Shown: one piece after another, positions 63,992-64,000 of the stretch
How the letters are laid out: each line of letters starts with the position of its first letter
How positions within the stretch are numbered: position 1 is the first letter of the stretch
Source: FEN-1297 sp964498065
Lineage (GTDB): Bacteria > Bacteroidota > Ignavibacteria > Ignavibacteriales > Ignavibacteriaceae
Assembly (NCBI GenBank): GCA_964498065.1
Contig: CAZCFZ010000013.1
Coordinates: 15,166-79,165 of the forward strand
Direction of reading: 5' to 3'
Length of the DNA: 64,000 bases
The notes under the pieces: model-generated
The model's input: the letters and a program-made list of their open reading frames with translations, nothing else
The model's database searches: none
Told to the model about the DNA's origin: nothing
Translations under genes and position numbers: made by a program

Positions 63992-64000
63992 GCTCCGCGA

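Noticed and set aside
1..64000. CRISPR array, tRNA or rRNA genes
   Set aside because: No regularly spaced repeats and no recognisable tRNA or rRNA sequences were found by reading; a covariance search was not possible.

Overview
The window is AT-rich and looks like a chromosomal segment from an anaerobic member of the Ignavibacteriota / Kapabacteria / Bacteroidota-Chlorobiota assemblage. The basis is that three secreted proteins end in a type IX secretion C-terminal domain with the NYPNPFNP core typical of Ignavibacteria-like genomes, and many starts are preceded by GGAG-type ribosome binding sites. The assignment is an inference; no rRNA or tRNA gene was recognised.

Layout. (1) 0-13.4 kb: cell-surface and accessory genes: an S8 protease, a DUF116 protein, a secreted esterase, a metallophosphoesterase, an apparent operon of two large T9SS-secreted proteins around an OmpA protein, and a radical SAM enzyme. 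(2) 13.7-27 kb, plus strand: siroheme genes (precorrin-2 dehydrogenase; uroporphyrinogen methyltransferase fused to a HemD-like domain), five tandem TauE/SafE (TSUP) permeases, a small membrane protein, a heme-motif sensor with a degenerate histidine kinase core, a response regulator and a PEP-synthase-like protein. (3) 27-53.5 kb, minus strand: an essentially complete dissimilatory sulfate reduction set. In transcription order this is dsrA-dsrB-dsrD-dsrN(cobB)-ferritin-like-dsrL-dsrC-RsbRD_N-dsrM-dsrK-[S23 cassette]-dsrJ-dsrO-dsrP-CoA-disulfide-reductase/rhodanese-hemA-kinase/BON-qmoA-qmoB-sat-aprB-aprA-Zn ribbon-ykgJ-qmoC. (4) 53.8-60 kb, minus strand: an IS1-derived protein lacking two catalytic acids just upstream of dsrA, then a four-gene Hmc-like transmembrane redox complex whose NrfD subunit is fused to a hexaheme cytochrome. 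(5) 60.6-64 kb: a decayed margin with a cupin pseudogene, an SDR gene, another T9SS protein and two broken copies of a GIY-YIG element.

How it works together. TSUP proteins may move sulfate or sulfite. Sat and AprBA activate sulfate and reduce APS to sulfite, with electrons from the QmoABC quinol complex. DsrAB with DsrC reduces sulfite, and DsrMKJOP reduces the DsrC trisulfide using membrane electrons. DsrD marks the reductive direction and no DsrEFH is present. DsrL adds a possible NAD(P)H route. HemA, the siroheme enzymes and DsrN make and amidate the siroheme cofactor. The Hmc-like complex would link periplasmic or quinone electrons to a cytoplasmic HdrD-like subunit.

Most unusual points: the five-copy TSUP array with changes at matching motif positions; the heme-motif pseudo-histidine kinase; the S23 cassette bracketed by inverted repeats inside dsrMKJOP; the IS1-derived protein beside dsrAB; DsrD and DsrL together; the NrfD-hexaheme fusion; and qmoC separated from qmoAB.
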